A stretch of 64,000 nt of DNA, from assembly GCF_003994415.1 (NCBI RefSeq), contig NZ_CP034689.1, positions 4,340,001 through 4,404,000 on the forward strand. Direction: 5' to 3'. Origin of the DNA: Achromobacter spanius (lineage in GTDB: Bacteria; Pseudomonadota; Gammaproteobacteria; Burkholderiales; Burkholderiaceae_B). Below the pieces are notes generated by a model. The model had not been told where the DNA came from, ran no database searches, and saw only the letters and a program-made list of their open reading frames with translations. The translations under genes and the position numbers were made by a program. This document shows positions 26,020 to 35,497 of the stretch, in pieces; position 1 is the first letter of the stretch; each line of letters begins with the position of its first letter.

Positions 26020-28611
26020 ATGCTGGATAACTACCGCCAACACGTTGCCGAACGCGCGGCTCTGGGGATTCCCCCGCTGCCCCTGACGGCTAAACAAACC
26101 GCCGAACTGATCGAACTGCTGAAGAACCCGCCCGCTGGCGAGGAGCAGAACCTGGTCGAACTGTTGACCCACCGTGTGCCCGCTGGCGTGGACGATGCCG
26201 CCAAGGTGAAGGCGTCCTACCTGGCCGCCGTGGCGCTGGGCAAGGAAGCTTGTGCGCTGATCAGCCGTGCCAAGGCGACGGAACTGCTGGGCACGATGCT
26301 CGGCGGCTACAACATTGGCCCGCTGGTCGAACTGCTGGACGATGCGGAAATCGGCACCATCGCCGCCGATGCGCTGAAAAAGACCCTGTTGATGTTCGAC
26401 GCCTTCCATGACGTGAAGGAAAAGGCCGACAAGGGCAACGCCAACGCCAAGTCCGTGATGCAAAGCTGGGCTGACGCCGAATGGTTCACCAGCCGTCCGG
26501 AACTGCCGGAAAGCCTGACCATCACCGTCTTCAAGGTGCCTGGCGAAACCAACACCGACGACCTGTCGCCCGCGCCCGACGCCACCACCCGCCCCGACAT
26601 CCCGATGCACGCCCTGGCGATGCTGAAGAACAAGCGCGACGGCGCGGCGTTCGAACCGGAAGAAGACGGCAAGCGCGGCCCGGTCAAGTTCATTGAATCG
26701 CTGAAAGAAAAGGGCCACCTGGTTGCCTACGTGGGCGACGTGGTCGGTACGGGTTCGTCGCGCAAGTCGGCCACCAACTCGGTGCTGTGGTTCACGGGCG
26801 AAGACATTCCCTTCGTGCCGAACAAGCGCTTTGGTGGCGTGTGCCTGGGCAACAAGATTGCCCCGATCTTCTACAACACGATGGAAGACGCCGGCGCGCT
26901 GCCGATCGAGCTCGACGTTTCCAAGATGGAAATGGGCGACGTCGTTGAGCTGCGCCCCTACGAGGGCAAGGCCATCAAGAACGGCGAAGTCATCGCTGAA
27001 TTCGAAGTGAAGTCCGACGTGCTGTTCGACGAAGTGCGCGCCGGTGGCCGCATTCCGCTGATCATCGGCCGTGGCTTGACCAGCAAGGCGCGCGAAGCAC
27101 TGGGCCTGGCCCCGTCGACGCTGTTCCGCCTGCCCAAAGACCCGGTCGACACCGGCAAGGGTTACACTCTGGCCCAGAAGATGGTTGGCCGCGCCTGCGG
27201 CCTGCCGGATGGCAAGGGCATCCGCCCGGGCACCTACTGCGAACCGAAGATGACCTCGGTCGGCAGCCAGGACACCACCGGCCCGATGACCCGCGACGAA
27301 CTGAAAGACCTGGCTTGCCTGGGCTTCTCGGCTGACCTCGTGATGCAGTCGTTCTGCCACACCGCCGCCTACCCCAAGCCCGTGGACGTCAAGACGCACC
27401 ACACGCTGCCGGAATTCATCAGCACCCGTGGCGGCGTGTCGCTGCGTCCGGGTGACGGCGTGATCCACTCGTGGCTGAACCGCATGCTGTTGCCCGACAC
27501 CGTCGGCACCGGCGGCGATTCGCACACGCGCTTCCCGATCGGCATTTCGTTCCCGGCCGGTTCGGGCCTGGTCGCCTTTGCCGCCGCCACCGGCGTGATG
27601 CCGCTGGACATGCCGGAATCGGTGCTGGTCCGCTTCAAGGGCAAGCTGCAACCTGGCGTCACCCTGCGTGACCTGGTCAACGCCATCCCGCTGTACGCCA
27701 TCAAGCAAGGCCTGCTGACGGTTGCTAAGCAAGGCAAGAAGAACATCTTCTCGGGCCGCATCCTGGAAATCGAAGGCCTGCCGGACCTGAAGGTCGAGCA
27801 AGCTTTCGAACTGTCGGACGCGTCCGCTGAACGTTCGGCCGCCGGCTGCTCGGTGTTCCTGAACAAGGAACCGATCATCGAATACATCAACAGCAACATC
27901 GTGATGTTGAAGTGGATGATCGCCAACGGCTACGAAGACGAACGCACGCTGGGCCGCCGCATCAAGGCCATGGAAGCCTGGCTGGCTGACCCCAAGCTGC
28001 TGGAGCCGGACGCCGACGCCGAATACGCCGCCGTCATCGAAATCGACCTGGCCGACGTGCACGAGCCCATCGTGGCCTGCCCGAACGACCCGGACGACGT
28101 CAAGACGCTGTCGGAAGTTGCCGGCGCCAAGATCGACGAAGTGTTCATCGGCAGCTGCATGACCAACATCGGCCACTTCCGCGCGGCGTCCAAGCTGCTG
28201 GAAGGCAAGCGCGACATCCCGGTCAAGCTGTGGGTGGCCCCGCCCACCAAGATGGACGCCACGCAACTGACCGAAGAAGGCCACTACGGCGTCTTCGGCA
28301 CCGCCGGCGCCCGCACGGAAATGCCGGGCTGCTCGCTGTGCATGGGTAACCAGGCACAAGTGCGCGAAGGCGCGACCGTCATGTCGACCAGCACCCGCAA
28401 CTTCCCGAATCGCCTGGGCAAGAACACGAACGTGTACCTGGGTTCGGCAGAACTTGCCGCCATCTGCTCGAAGCTGGGCCGCATCCCGACCAAGGACGAG
28501 TACATGGCCGACATGGGCGTCATCAACAAGAGCGGCGACCAGATCTATCAGTACCTGAACTTCGACAAGATCGCCGACTACAAAGACGTGGCGGACGTGA
28601 TCGAGGTGTAA
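26020..28611 (+). CDS. acnB: Aconitate hydratase B
   Basis: Bifunctional aconitase B of the TCA and methylcitrate cycles, cytoplasmic, 863 residues, standard length. It interconverts citrate and isocitrate through cis-aconitate. The N-terminal HEAT-like domain begins MLDNYRQHVAERA, followed by the swivel domain and the catalytic domains. The [4Fe-4S] ligands are Cys713 in GSCMTN and Cys771/Cys774 in GCSLCMGNQ. The ATG at 26020 fits the family start; the longer frame adds 20 residues with no counterpart. It stands alone between a palindromic operator and a strong terminator. Confidence 0.97.
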   Translation: MLDNYRQHVAERAALGIPPLPLTAKQTAELIELLKNPPAGEEQNLVELLTHRVPAGVDDAAKVKASYLAAVALGKEACALISRAKATELLGTMLGGYNIGPLVELLDDAEIGTIAADALKKTLLMFDAFHDVKEKADKGNANAKSVMQSWADAEWFTSRPELPESLTITVFKVPGETNTDDLSPAPDATTRPDIPMHALAMLKNKRDGAAFEPEEDGKRGPVKFIESLKEKGHLVAYVGDVVGTGSSRKSATNSVLWFTGEDIPFVPNKRFGGVCLGNKIAPIFYNTMEDAGALPIELDVSKMEMGDVVELRPYEGKAIKNGEVIAEFEVKSDVLFDEVRAGGRIPLIIGRGLTSKAREALGLAPSTLFRLPKDPVDTGKGYTLAQKMVGRACGLPDGKGIRPGTYCEPKMTSVGSQDTTGPMTRDELKDLACLGFSADLVMQSFCHTAAYPKPVDVKTHHTLPEFISTRGGVSLRPGDGVIHSWLNRMLLPDTVGTGGDSHTRFPIGISFPAGSGLVAFAAATGVMPLDMPESVLVRFKGKLQPGVTLRDLVNAIPLYAIKQGLLTVAKQGKKNIFSGRILEIEGLPDLKVEQAFELSDASAERSAAGCSVFLNKEPIIEYINSNIVMLKWMIANGYEDERTLGRRIKAMEAWLADPKLLEPDADAEYAAVIEIDLADVHEPIVACPNDPDDVKTLSEVAGAKIDEVFIGSCMTNIGHFRAASKLLEGKRDIPVKLWVAPPTKMDATQLTEEGHYGVFGTAGARTEMPGCSLCMGNQAQVREGATVMSTSTRNFPNRLGKNTNVYLGSAELAAICSKLGRIPTKDEYMADMGVINKSGDQIYQYLNFDKIADYKDVADVIEV

Positions 28612-28657
28612 GCCTTGCACGCTGGCCAGGCGTCTTAGCCTGCTTGCAGTAGGAACG

Positions 28658-28691
28658 ACGGCCCCGGAGCAATCCGGGGCCGTTTGCTTTT
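28658..28691 (+). terminator. Rho-independent terminator of acnB
   Basis: An 11-bp stem (28658-28668 with 28673-28683) closed by a GCAA tetraloop is followed by TTGCTTTT. It lies about 45 bases after the acnB stop. Confidence 0.85.
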
Positions 28692-28843
28692 GGGGCGGGT
28701 TTCAGCAGCCGCTCTTAACGCCCGAGCAAGCATCCGAACAGGAAACTTTTCCCACGATACGTTTTCATACAATCGCGGTACTTTGTGACCCTTGCCCCGG
28801 CGCAGCAATCCGCGCGCCATGACCCGAAAGAGGAAGCCCGCCA

Positions 28844-29443
28844 ATGACCCGGCTTTTGCTGCCGCCGCTGCTACTGCTGGCGCTTGCCGGTTGCGCCACG
28901 GCGCCGCCATCCAACCCCGAGAACATTTGTGCGATCTTCCGTGAAAAGCCGGACTGGCACGACGCCGCCCTGAAGGTGCAGAAGAAATGGGGCGCCCCCG
29001 TGCCGGTGCCGATGGCCATGATGTATCAGGAGTCCTCCTACAAACAGGACGCCCTGCCGCCCCGCTATTACTTCCTGGGCATCATCCCCTGGGGCCGCGT
29101 CAGTTCCGCCTATGGCTACGCGCAAGCCAAGGACGAAACCTGGGCCGACTACAAGCGCGAAGCCGGAAGCTGGGGCGCCAGCCGCGACGACTTCGCCGAC
29201 GCGCTGGACTTCATGGGCTGGTACATGAGCAAAAGCCAGCGCATCAACGGCGTATCCAAATGGGACGCCTACGGCCAATACCTGAACTACCACGAAGGCT
29301 GGACGGGCTACCGCAACCGCAGCTACGACCGCAAGGCATGGCTGAAAACGGTTTCGCTGAAGGTCAAGGCACGCGCGGAGAAATTCACGTCGCAGTACAA
29401 AAGCTGCGAAGCGGATTTGACGCGCGGGGGGTGGTTTTGGTGA
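28844..29443 (+). CDS. Lytic-transglycosylase-like lipoprotein
   Basis: Lipoprotein of 199 residues. The signal peptide ends in the lipobox LALAGC with lipidated Cys17. The following domain resembles the SLT/lysozyme-like fold. The candidate catalytic glutamate is Glu63 in MMYQESSYKQDA, followed by PPRYYFLGIIPWGRVSSAYGYAQA. It would cut peptidoglycan glycan strands in the periplasm. It stands alone between the acnB terminator and a small HTH gene. Confidence 0.85.
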   Translation: MTRLLLPPLLLLALAGCATAPPSNPENICAIFREKPDWHDAALKVQKKWGAPVPVPMAMMYQESSYKQDALPPRYYFLGIIPWGRVSSAYGYAQAKDETWADYKREAGSWGASRDDFADALDFMGWYMSKSQRINGVSKWDAYGQYLNYHEGWTGYRNRSYDRKAWLKTVSLKVKARAEKFTSQYKSCEADLTRGGWFW

Positions 29444-29493
29444 GCGTGTAAGGCGTTAAGCTGGCGTTGATATCTGTTAGAGGAGGCAGGCCC

Positions 29494-29775
29494 ATGAGCA
29501 GCCAACCATTCACCAGCGCGTGGGATGCCATTGAAGACACTCCCGCCGAAGCTGAAAACATGAAACTGCGCTCCGAACTGATGGTAGCGCTGAAGAACCA
29601 CATCGCTCGTTCTGAAATGAGCCAACAGCAAGCGGCGCAACTGCTTGGTGTTACGCAGCCGCGCGTGTCGGATCTCATGCGCGGCAAGATCAACCTGTTT
29701 GCGTTGGACGCGCTGGTCAATATGGCAACCGCCGCGGGCCTGCACGTGCAGATGACGATTCAGGAAGCAGCGTGA
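29494..29775 (+). CDS. XRE/HigA-like helix-turn-helix protein
   Basis: DNA-binding protein of 93 residues. The helix-turn-helix is MSQQQAAQLLGVTQPRVSDLMRGKINLFALDALVNMATAAGL, the pattern of HTH_37-type antitoxins paired with HigB/RelE-like toxins. The start at 29494 has AGAGGAGG upstream. The 50-bp gap before it and the lipoprotein gene leave no room for the usual upstream toxin, and the next gene is convergent. It therefore looks like an orphan antitoxin or a stand-alone regulator. Confidence 0.85.
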   Translation: MSSQPFTSAWDAIEDTPAEAENMKLRSELMVALKNHIARSEMSQQQAAQLLGVTQPRVSDLMRGKINLFALDALVNMATAAGLHVQMTIQEAA

Positions 29776-29798
29776 TCCGCTGTTGATCTTTCTATCCC

Positions 29799-29836
29799 AA
29801 AGCAAAAATCCCGGCACAAAGCCGGGATTTGCTTTT
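29799..29836. terminator. Bidirectional Rho-independent terminator
   Basis: AATCCCGGC (29807-29815) pairs with GCCGGGATT (29821-29829) with A-rich and T-rich flanks on the two sides (AAAGCAAAA and TTTGCTTTT). It can therefore end transcription of the HTH gene and of the convergent TonB receptor gene. Confidence 0.85.
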
Positions 29837-29865
29837 GGTATGCCGGCCGAAGCCGGCCGCCTCGA

Positions 29866-32090
29866 TCAGAAGTCCATGCTTGCCGACAGCAGGAAGGTGC
29901 GCGGGCCGCCGAGCACCAGGTAGCCGCTGTTAGGGTAGCCACCCACTGAGGACCAGTAGTTGCGGTTGGCGATGTTCTCCACGCGGGCGCGCAGGGTCAA
30001 GACGTGGTTATTCACATCGGTCATGTAACGCAAGCCAGCATCAAAGCGAGTCCAGCCGGGGACCTTAAGCGTGTTCTCCGCATCAGCGTAGGACGAACCG
30101 GTGTAGACGACGCGGCCATCTACCGCTAGGCCCTGCACCCCCGGAATATCCCATTCCACGCCCATGTTGGCTTGGAAACGCGGCACACCGATTACGCGGT
30201 TGCCATCGGTCGCGCTATCTCCGGTGGATCGCTGCTTGGCATCCAGGAACGTCATGCCGCCAAGCAGTCGAACACTTCGCGTCACTTCACCATATACCGT
30301 GAACTCAGCGCCTTGATGGCGGTCTTTGCCCGCAGACTTAAACGTGTAGTTATCGTTCACGTCAACGAAACTCCGCGGCTTGTCGGTGGAGAACAAGGCC
30401 AGCCCGGCGCCGAGCCCGTCCGCTTCATATTTGACGCCAATTTCCTTTTGCTTCGATACATAAGGAGCGAGGCTTTGGCCCGCGTTGCTCACGTCTTGAT
30501 TATTGCTCTGCGCAGGGGCAGTCTCACCCGCCACCAACGCCTCGATATAGTTCGCATACAAAGAGACGCTGGGCGACACTTTGAAGACGATGCCCGCAGC
30601 GGGCGAATTATGGCTGGCGTCATATGCACCAGTTTCCTCTCCCGTCGTGTATGAATAGTCGCGCTGGGAAAGACGCTGATGGCGAACGCCCAAGGTCAGA
30701 AGTACCTTTTCATCCAGGAAAGACATGGTGTCGCCAAAGGCGAAACTGCTCAGTTGCACCCTGCCTTGCAACAGCGGATTATCCAGATCCCCCCCGGGTT
30801 ACCCGTAGGATCAAGGTACGGCTTGTCATATGAGATCGGATTGTAGATATTCGTCGGGGTGCCCGAAGCACCAAACAGGTATGCGTTCTTTTTCTTCAGT
30901 TGGAAGAAGGACGCCGACGTTACAAGTTCGTGGCCAACCGGCCCGGTGCGCAGTTTCGCGCGCAAGCCGAACTCACCGGTATCCACAGCGTCTTCGCGCG
31001 TATTATCAAAGCGCGCAAACGTGCCATCGCCCGTGCTGCCGTTCGTCAACGTCACGTTGCCCAGCGAGTTAGCTTCGTCGCTGCGACGGAAGCCATACGC
31101 GGCCCAGCCGGTCAGCTTGTCGCTGAAGTCATGTTCCGCGCGCACGGTGCCGAACACATCGCGTTCGTTCGAATACGACCACGGTTGCGCGTAGTTCGAA
31201 CTGGCGTCCGGCGCGTCCGGCACGGTGGTCACGCTGGAGCTCAAGCTCACATTCGGACGCGCGCGCTTCAGCTTGTTTTCCTGCCAGCCGATATCCGCCG
31301 ACAGGCGCGTATCCGCAGACCGCCAATCCAGGCCCAGCGACACCAGGCTGGTGCGCGAATGTTCGTCATCAATGCCCGTGTCGCCACTGCGTTGCGCGGC
31401 GTTCAGACGGATGCCGGTGCTGTCGTCCGGGCCGAAGCGGCGGGCGATGTCGGTGGAAAGCTGGAACTGGCCGCCGCTGGAAACGCCGGTGGTGATGCGG
31501 GTCAGCGGCTCGTTGGGCGCGCGCTTGGGCACAAGATTGATCACGCCGCCGATGCCGCCGCCGCCGGGCGTGGCGCCTGTCAGGAAAGCGGTTGCGCCGC
31601 GCAGCACTTCCACGCGCTCGAACAGTTCAGTGGCGATGTACTGGCGCGGCAGCAGGCTGTACAGGCCGTTGTAGGCCACGTCGTCCGAACTGAGGATGAA
31701 GCCGCGAATGAAGTAAGACTCTTGGAAATTGCCGAAGCCGCGCGCCACGCGCACGCCCGCGTCGTTCTGCAAGACGTCACCCACGCTGCGCGCCTGCTTG
31801 TCCTGGATCAGTTCGTTCGTGTAGCTGGTGATGCTGAACGGCGTGCTCAGGTTGTCCAGCGTGCCCAGCACGCCCACCCGGCCGCCCGTGGCCACCTGCC
31901 CGCCCGCGAACGCCGGAGCCAGGCCGCCGGCCGATGCGTCGGCGCTGGCCTCTACCTTGATGGCTTGCATCGACACCACCGAGCTGCTGTCCGTGGCGGG
32001 TTGCGCTTGGACGGGGGTGGTGGTTTGCGCATGGACGACGCCCATGCATGGCAGCGTCGCGGCCACGCAAGCGAGAGTTCGAATTTTCAT
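29866..32090 (-). pseudogene. TonB-dependent siderophore receptor split by a frameshift in a G7 tract
   Basis: Outer-membrane TonB-dependent receptor of the ferrichrome/ferric-siderophore type, about 740 residues if intact. The first part (start 32090) has a signal peptide ending MGVVHAQ, a plug domain with YFIRGFILSSDDVAYNG and RVEVLRGATAFLTG, and the first half of the barrel up to TGNPGG. Translation then leaves the frame and stops at 30750. The rest of the barrel continues in another frame (DLDNPLLQGRVQLSSFAFGD) to the C-terminal LLSASMDF at 29866. Adding one G to the run of seven restores one open frame. This may be phase variation, a fixed mutation or a base-calling error. A Fur box lies upstream. 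Confidence 0.9.
30789..30795 (-). repeat. Homopolymer G7 (C7 on plus strand) at the receptor frameshift
   Basis: Seven consecutive C on the plus strand mark the exact place where the receptor frame breaks. Eight would restore the frame. Such tracts in surface genes are known sites of slipped-strand variation. Confidence 0.85.
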
Positions 32091-32269
32091 ATCGGGATCA
32101 AGAGAGGAAGGTGAGGCGCGTTGCCACGCAAAAAAACACACAATCCCGATTGGGTCACGCACGGAAAACGGCTTATCAGTGGGCACTACCGCGAAAGCCT
32201 GGCATCAGGCCCTGACCGAGCCCGTTCACCAAGGGGTCTTGAGGTCTTGAGTCGCAAATGTTATCAAAC

Positions 32270-32284
32270 CGATAATCATTCTCA
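32270..32284 (-). promoter_or_regulatory. Fur box upstream of the TonB receptor
   Basis: On the minus strand TGAGAAT-G-ATTATCG matches the 7-1-7 Fur consensus TGATAAT-N-ATTATCA in all but two bases. It lies 180 bases upstream of the receptor start and predicts iron repression. Confidence 0.75.
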
Positions 32285-32352
32285 ATACTTCCCTGTTATT
32301 TGCTTAGCTTGACGTTGCCGTCGCGCAACAAACGCCCCTGTTGCCGAAAGGG

Positions 32353-33333
32353 TCAAGCGGCAAGCGATTTGGCGCCGCCACGCCGACGTGTTCGCGACAC
32401 CAGCGCGCCAGCGCTGCACGCATGCCCCATCAACACGAAGTGCGCAGGCGCCTTGCCCGCCATCAAGACCAGCACGCCTTCATCTTCACCGGCCAAGGCG
32501 GATGCGATCAGGGCCGACCCCGCTTCCAGCACCGCAAAGTCCGGATCGCCGCCTGCTTGCCTGGGCAGTGGCGGCGCGCCGATCCGGCGATGCCTGGCGC
32601 GCACGCCCAGCGCGCCGGACACGGCATAGACCCAGGCATTCCAGCCCGGCGCCAGCGGCACCAACTGCGTAGCGCCCGGGCGCAGCCAAGCGTCCAGAAT
32701 GGCTATGGGCGCAGGGGTAAGCAAGGGCGACTGCCGGCCAGCATGGCTGCCCGCGACTACCCGGATGCGGCCGGCATCCGTCTGTATCACCGGCATTTCC
32801 CAGGCACGCAGCAGCGACGGCGTGGCGGGCAAAGACGGTTCCGGCTGGGGATCAGAGACGGAGTCAGCGATGCGCTCAGGCACCTGGTCAGCCAGGAAGC
32901 CGGACAGGTCTAGCACCATGCGCAGGCCATTCAGCCGGGCCCCTTCGCTGTGGACCCCTTCGCTGCGGCCCGCCTCCTGATGCGCCGCCTCACGCGCGGC
33001 CGGCCAGGCCCGCATGATGCCCGCATCCGCCTGCCCCCAATGCAGGTCGCCCGCGCACAATTCATGGTCATCTCCGTTGCCCCCCAGGCTTTGCATGCCG
33101 CCTCGGCTGTCCTCCAGCATCAGCGTCGCCACACACATGCCGGGACGCGGATCGGGCACCGACGGCAGCACGGCTGTCGACGCGGTCATGGCGAAATGGT
33201 CCACCCTGATCAACGGGGAAGACACCCGCGACGCGCAGCAGGAAAAATCGGCATGGAAAAACGGACGGGTCGTGCACGAATCTCCGGCCGCTTGCGGCTG
33301 GCTGGCAACGACTTGGCTGAGATGAATAGTCAA
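32353..33333 (-). CDS. Pirin-like protein lacking metal ligands
   Basis: Divergent pirin-family bicupin of about 326 residues. Pirin landmarks align: SPLIRVDHFAM for the usual SPFLLLDHFG, CAGDLHWGQADAGIM for GDVQWMTAGRGIV, then the C-terminal cupin (IRVVAGSHAGRQSPLL, AWLRPGATQLVPL). The four metal-binding positions (HPH and HSE in true pirins) read DPR and RAW (about residues 61-63 and 108-110), so iron binding and quercetinase activity are unlikely. The TTG start at 33333 is tentative; it keeps the conserved N-terminal segment, whereas the ATG at 33189 would lose it. It is divergent from a LysR gene. Confidence 0.65.
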   Translation of the reverse strand: MTIHLSQVVASQPQAAGDSCTTRPFFHADFSCCASRVSSPLIRVDHFAMTASTAVLPSVPDPRPGMCVATLMLEDSRGGMQSLGGNGDDHELCAGDLHWGQADAGIMRAWPAAREAAHQEAGRSEGVHSEGARLNGLRMVLDLSGFLADQVPERIADSVSDPQPEPSLPATPSLLRAWEMPVIQTDAGRIRVVAGSHAGRQSPLLTPAPIAILDAWLRPGATQLVPLAPGWNAWVYAVSGALGVRARHRRIGAPPLPRQAGGDPDFAVLEAGSALIASALAGEDEGVLVLMAGKAPAHFVLMGHACSAGALVSRTRRRGGAKSLAA

Positions 33334-33476
33334 AAAAACGGCTGCCTGATTGGAATGACGCTTGCGATGCCGAAGCTTATGCGTTCCACCTGGCGGACAG
33401 TAGAGACCAATTTCAGGAATATTTGTCCTGGTGTGCAGGACAATCCGCCCCCGCCTCAACCGTTTGCGCACCACCC

Positions 33477-34391
33477 ATGTACCCGCACCTGCATCACCTT
33501 GACGATCTGCTGCTGTTCAGCGAAGTGGTGGCAAAAGGTGGTTTCTCGGCCGCCGCGCGCGTGTTGAACATGCAGCGTTCCAAGCTCAGCCGACGCGTGG
33601 CCGAGCTGGAGGCGCGCCTGGGCGTCCGGCTGCTTCATCGCAACACCCGGCGTGTGTCGCTGACCCCGATGGGCGAACAGATTTACGTGCATGCCCAGGC
33701 CGTGGCCCGCGAAGCCCGTACCGCGTTTGACCTGGCGGCCTCGATGGGCGACACGCCCAGCGGCCTGTTGCGCATCACCGCCCCGGCGCCGCTGGCGGTC
33801 ACGCTGCTGGGTGATATGGTGGCCCGGTTCTGCCTGGCCCACCCCGGCGTGCGCGTGCTGCTGGACACGCGTGACGAAATCATCGACTTGGTGGGTGAAG
33901 GGTATGACCTGGCGTTTCGCGCCATGAGTTCGCCCTTGACCGATTCGCAGCTGATCGGCCGCGAACTGGCGTTGGCGCCTTTGACGCTGGTCGGCGCGCC
34001 GGCCCTGGCCCAGGCGGCGCCGCCGCCGCGCCATCCGCGCGACCTGGCCGCGCTACCGCTTCTGGCGCATGCCACGCAAGACAACCTGCACACCTGGCGC
34101 TTTACCGGCCCGGCGGGGGAAACGGCGTCACTTGCGTTTCAGCCGCGTTGCCTGAGCAGCAACATGGCAACGCTGCGTTCCATGGCGCGCACGGGGCTGG
34201 GCTTGGCGTTGATACCGCACTACCTGTGCGTCAACATGCTGGCCAAGGGCGAACTGGTCGAGATACTGCCGGGCTGGCGGGCCGCGCCGTCACGCATCTA
34301 CGCCCTTATGCCCGCCCGCCGAGGCGAACCCCTGGCCCTGCGCCGCTTTCTGGAAGTGGCGGCGGCCGAGCTGCCGGCCCTGCTGGCGTGA
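33477..34391 (+). CDS. LysR-family transcriptional regulator
   Basis: Regulator of 304 residues. The helix-turn-helix region (DLLLFSEVVAKGGFSAAARVLNMQRSKLSRRVAELEARLGVRLLHRNTRRV) is followed by the effector domain, in the DsdA/AaeR-like CrgA group. The start at 33477 gives MYPHLHHLDDLLLF. It is divergent from the pirin-like gene, an arrangement in which the LysR protein usually controls its neighbour. The inducer is unknown. Confidence 0.93.
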   Translation: MYPHLHHLDDLLLFSEVVAKGGFSAAARVLNMQRSKLSRRVAELEARLGVRLLHRNTRRVSLTPMGEQIYVHAQAVAREARTAFDLAASMGDTPSGLLRITAPAPLAVTLLGDMVARFCLAHPGVRVLLDTRDEIIDLVGEGYDLAFRAMSSPLTDSQLIGRELALAPLTLVGAPALAQAAPPPRHPRDLAALPLLAHATQDNLHTWRFTGPAGETASLAFQPRCLSSNMATLRSMARTGLGLALIPHYLCVNMLAKGELVEILPGWRAAPSRIYALMPARRGEPLALRRFLEVAAAELPALLA

Positions 34392-34422
34392 CGCGGCCTG
34401 CTGGCTGGCATGACGCGGCCGC

Positions 34423-35406
34423 TCAGTCCAGCTTGATGTGGTTCGCCCGGATCACCTCGCCCCAGCGCTTGCGGTCTTCCTCCACATAGCGTTCGGTCTC
34501 GGCCTGATCACGCGGCGCCTGGATCACCAGCCCCAAGGCCTGAAAGCGTTCGCGGAAATCCGGCTGGCGCATCACCTTGGCCACCGCGTCGCGCAGGGCG
34601 TTGGCCTCGGCCGCCGGAGTTTCCGCCGGCACCGCAACCCCAAACCACGTTGCCGCGCGAAAACCGGGGAAGCCGCTTTCGGCCACCGTGGGCACGTCGG
34701 GCAGCACCGGCAGGCGTTCGGACGTGGTCACCGCCAGGGCCTTGATCTTGCCCTCTTTGATCAGCGGCAGCGACGTGCTGATCACATCCACCATCAACTG
34801 CGTATCGTTGGCCATCAGCGAACTGAGCGCGGGCGCGCTGCCGTTGTAGGGAATGTGCGCCACGTCCATGCCGGTGCGCGACTTCAACAGCTCTGTCGCC
34901 AGTTGCAGCGGGTTGCCGATGCCGACCGAGGCGTAGTTCAACTTGCCGGGGCGCGCTTTGGCCACGCTGACGAATTGCGCCAGCGTGGTGGCCGGCACCT
35001 CGTTGTTGGCCACCACCACCAGCGGCAGCTCGGCCACCACGGACAGCACGCGGAAGTCGCGCGCCGCGTCGTAGGCGATCTTTTGATAGAGCATGGGGTT
35101 CAACACCATGCTGGCGTTGCTGGCCAGGAACAGCGTGTAGCCGTCGGGCTGCGCGCGCGCCACCTGCGTGGCGGCGATCATGGTGTTGGCGCCGGGCTTG
35201 TTTTCTACCACGACAGGCTGCGCCAGTTCCCGCGACAGGCGCTCGGCCAGCACGCGCGACAACTGATCGGCCGCGCCGCCCGGCGTATAGGGCACGACCA
35301 GCTTCAACGGCCGGTCGGGAAACGCCGCCACCGCGGGCGGGGCGAAGGCGGCGCAAACCCACATCGCGGCCGCGACGCGGCCGATCCAACGATTCATCTT
35401 CAACAT
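34423..35406 (-). CDS. Bug-family (TctC) periplasmic binding protein
   Basis: Binding protein of 327 residues. The signal peptide begins MLKMNRWIGRVAAAMWVCAAF and probably ends near AVAA. Family signatures are FPDRPLKLVVPYTPGGAADQLSR, VVVENKPGANTMIA and DGYTLFLAS. GGGAGACAAGC precedes the ATG at 35406. It is the last gene of a leftward cluster with an acyl-CoA ligase and an SDR, so it probably delivers the acid activated by that ligase. Confidence 0.93.
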   Translation of the reverse strand: MLKMNRWIGRVAAAMWVCAAFAPPAVAAFPDRPLKLVVPYTPGGAADQLSRVLAERLSRELAQPVVVENKPGANTMIAATQVARAQPDGYTLFLASNASMVLNPMLYQKIAYDAARDFRVLSVVAELPLVVVANNEVPATTLAQFVSVAKARPGKLNYASVGIGNPLQLATELLKSRTGMDVAHIPYNGSAPALSSLMANDTQLMVDVISTSLPLIKEGKIKALAVTTSERLPVLPDVPTVAESGFPGFRAATWFGVAVPAETPAAEANALRDAVAKVMRQPDFRERFQALGLVIQAPRDQAETERYVEEDRKRWGEVIRANHIKLD

Positions 35407-35497
35407 GCTTGTCTCCCGAGTCTTTGGCGACTCTGATTTTTTGACGTCTATCGTGGTGTGCCCGGCATTCGGGCGGTGCTGCGTGGCGGCCAGGCGC

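Noticed and set aside
25966..28620. 884-residue open frame on the minus strand across acnB
   Set aside because: It is antisense to a certain aconitase gene, is His/Arg/Gln-rich and shows no domain. It is a by-product of GC-rich codon use.
34391..34423. Direct repeat TGACGCGGCC around the stop of the LysR gene
   Set aside because: Two short GC-rich copies, one overlapping the stop codon; chance in this composition and no clear structure.
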